From Cytidiella melzeri (lineage: Eukaryota > Basidiomycota > Agaricomycetes > Polyporales > Irpicaceae), in contig JABYQR010000016.1 of NCBI GenBank assembly GCA_022592445.1, positions 124,001 to 188,000 of the forward strand: a stretch of 64,000 nucleotides of DNA, written 5' to 3'. This document shows positions 62,017-64,000 of the stretch, one piece after another (positions within the stretch are counted from its first letter, which is position 1; each line of letters opens with the position of its first letter). Below the pieces are notes generated by a model. It did no database searches. It was not told where the DNA came from and saw only the letters and a program-made list of their open reading frames with translations. The position numbers and the translations under genes were made by a program.

Positions 62017-64000
62017 ATGCCAGCCCCTCGAAGTTGGCTGTCTCCGCCCACACGGCGAGAAGCGACATTGGTCATCTTCTCGCTGACTGTGTTCGTGCTC
62101 TCCTACAACCTGGAGACATCGTTACGCCTGGTAGGTGTAAGCCCGACTAAGATATCGTCGTCGTATCTCGGTATGTTCGCAAGGCTGTCTCAGTAAGCTT
62201 GTGCTCTAACAGCACTTCGTTAGGTGCGGTATTGAAGGATCCTGGCTTCGAATACGACGGAAGAAGACCACAGGCATGGAGGGATGATTTGGAGAACATT
62301 ATTGCAGGAGAATGGGTCTGGGAGGATGGAGAAATTGCTGGAGTGAGCCGTGGCTCGTTGGGCGTGGACATAGGTGCCGGGACATCCCAGCGGACGATAT
62401 ATAACGTTGGCAAGAAGCGGATGGCAAGCAGGAGTGCAGTTCAACGTGACCCAGGCATTGGGCTGTCTGTGGGTATCAGTATAGACGACCAACACATGTT
62501 CCTTCGCGACGATATACCCGAAACGAGGACGGTTGCACATATCCCTGGTGCGTCTGCATGTACCATCCCATCCCATTATCTTACTGACACAGAGTAATGC
62601 GGTGCTAGGTTACACTATACTCGATAACCTCTACATGCTGAACGGGTCGATATACGTTGTCACAAACTCACCAGGTTCTGTCCCTCCTTTGGACTCCATT
62701 TCCTCTTCCAAGAGAGAACCCAACCATCCAACGGCTCCAACATCATGGCGGGTCCTCACCACAGCGCAAGCCAACGAAACATTTGGTGGCTATGCTGGAA
62801 GGTAAATATTCATCTCCTCACTAGACCCTCTACTCAGCGGCTTACATCGATTGCTCTGTAGACTCCGTCAGACTACATGGCTCTCAACGGAGCCAGCAGA
62901 CTCTCAGGATCCATACACTCTGTTTTCGCTGTTCCGCGCTCACGCGCACCTGTCAATCGGACAAACATCCCAGGTTTCTGATTCTGGCTTGCGGATATTA
63001 TCCCCTAGCAATGTAGCAGAGGTGCCTGCCCCTGTCCGCCTCTGGTTTCCTCGTATCCCTGTGTTCTCATCACCTTCGATGCCTCCCGAAGAAGACGTTC
63101 ATAACGCGCATCCTCCGCCACGACAACGCGCCTACACAGGTCAGTCCACATTTAGTCGAATGAGGCAGCATGAACTGAACGTTATTCTCTTCCATATTAA
63201 TGTAGGTATACACGCGAATATCATCAAGGCAGTGCTGCCAACCATGACACTTATGTACCAAGAAGAGTGGGCTGACTACGCAGACATGCATCTCCCTTAC
63301 CTCTTTGAACGAGTTGTGATCGTCGATCGAGCAGCAGCGAATGCTGGGAGAGAGAGCTGGATGACGAGGTGGCAGCCGATGCTTGATACTCACTCAGGGT
63401 CAATCGGCGACGAACTTCGGAAGCGTCAACTCGACCTCGCCGAATTGAACCAAGAAGGCCTTCCGTCGTGGGCTGCTCCGTTCGTTGGATTCGATGCGCC
63501 GGAGCATTGGTGGGCCCCTACTCGTGCTGCGCTACTGTCGTACATCGGACTTCCCTCTGAAGCGGAGAGTGGCAGCGTCACGAGAAAGAAGCCTGTGGTG
63601 ACGTTTGTGAGCATGGAGGACGAACCTTACGAAGCTGGCGGACACGTCCGAACGGAAGATTACCCGGAATTGATCGCTGGATTGGAACAGCTGGCAAAGC
63701 AAGGTGTTATCAGCGAGTTCCACGTCGTCAAAAGCAACGGTACAAAGGAGTCTTGGGAGGAACGGATGAAGGTCATCACCAGAACAGACGTGAGTCTCCA
63801 GGACCGCCATTCACATATATCACAATGTGGTATTCCAGAGTTGCTGATCATTGTTCTTTGTAAGGTCTTACTCGGCGCATTTGGACACGCTCTCGGCGAC
63901 AGCATGTTCATGCCTGCACCTCTATCCCTCCCTGCGCACGCCGCCACATCTCGAGACACGCGCCCCTCGCCGCTCATCATGGAATTCTGGCCGTCGAGTG
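62017..64000 (+). CDS. Glycosyltransferase family 61, type II membrane protein (3' end outside the window)
   Basis: GT61 enzymes (xylosyl/GlcNAc transferases such as EOGT) act in the Golgi or ER lumen. Exons 62017-62170, 62224-62547, 62609-62801, 62862-63139, 63206-63789, 63865->64000. A short basic N-terminus (SWLSPPTRREA) is followed by one membrane anchor (TLVIFSLTVFVLSYNLE, about 18-34). Family phrases: TILDNLYMLNGSIYVVTN, the Cys-poor middle, MTLMYQEEWADYADMHLPYL, VTFVSMEDEPYEAGGHVR, and near the end GAFGHALGDSMFMP, which aligns with the GT61 motif GxHGxxLxxxxFMP; here the first H position is F (GAFGHAL). Donor gtatgt at 62171 is required; the earlier gtaggt at 62131 would give a stop. 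Truncated by the window end. Confidence 0.82.

Overview
The window is nuclear DNA of a filamentous basidiomycete, most likely an Agaricomycete. Genes carry many short introns (mostly 45-65 nt) with fungal GTRNGT...YAG junctions and sit a few hundred bases to about 3 kb apart on both strands. Protein families are fungal: Atg11, Sec24, Sec2, Gfa1, an ELYS-like protein, an Agaricomycete-type sesquiterpene synthase, a GH28 pectinase and a GT61 glycosyltransferase. I see no transposon, tRNA, rRNA or CRISPR. All spliced models were joined by hand from splice consensus, reading frame and family similarity; no computation or database search was run.

Layout. 1-3404 (+): 3' part of ATG11 (selective autophagy scaffold). 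4655-6454 (+): sugar/H+ symporter with a CreA-site-rich promoter. 7134-8117 (-): SSAT-type GNAT acetyltransferase. 9926-13450 (-): SEC24 (COPII cargo adaptor) with an N-terminal WW domain. 14245-16380 (+): BSC6-like MFS transporter. 17554-19186 (+): alpha-arrestin with a C-terminal PPxY. 19472-22224 (+): SEC2 (Rab exchange factor). 22656-23368 (+): small CsbD-like hydrophilic protein. 24146-26679 (+): DHA2-type MFS exporter. 27215-29666 (+): GFA1 (first step of chitin/UDP-GlcNAc synthesis). 30137-33554 (+): large-loop MFS transporter of the YCR023C/ZIFL type.

33.5-39.9 kb is gene-poor. It holds a 63-residue spliced CBM5/12-like gene (35438-35754) and several exon-like open stretches on the minus strand that I cannot name. 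39988-42223 (+): C2H2 zinc-finger regulator. 43397-44016 (-): 146-residue beta-trefoil lectin-like protein. 45342-46648 (-): sesquiterpene synthase. 49576-51919 (-) and 52287-53354 (+): divergent ELYS-like nucleoporin and mitochondrial ribosomal protein uS5m. 53879-56255 (-): Ser/Thr kinase. 59430-61424 (+): secreted GH28 polygalacturonase. 62017-64000 (+, runs off the window): GT61 glycosyltransferase.

Together: secretory and membrane traffic genes (SEC24, SEC2, arrestin, GT61), cell-wall precursor supply (GFA1), four transporters, and fungal-lifestyle genes (terpene synthase, lectin-like, chitin-binding-like, pectinase). The most unusual observations are the WW-Sec24 fusion, the hidden 63-residue CBM-like gene, the lectin-like gene with an exact 48-residue tryptophan period, coding exons of 6, 9 and 13 nt, two GC-AG introns, and changes at GH28 signature residues.
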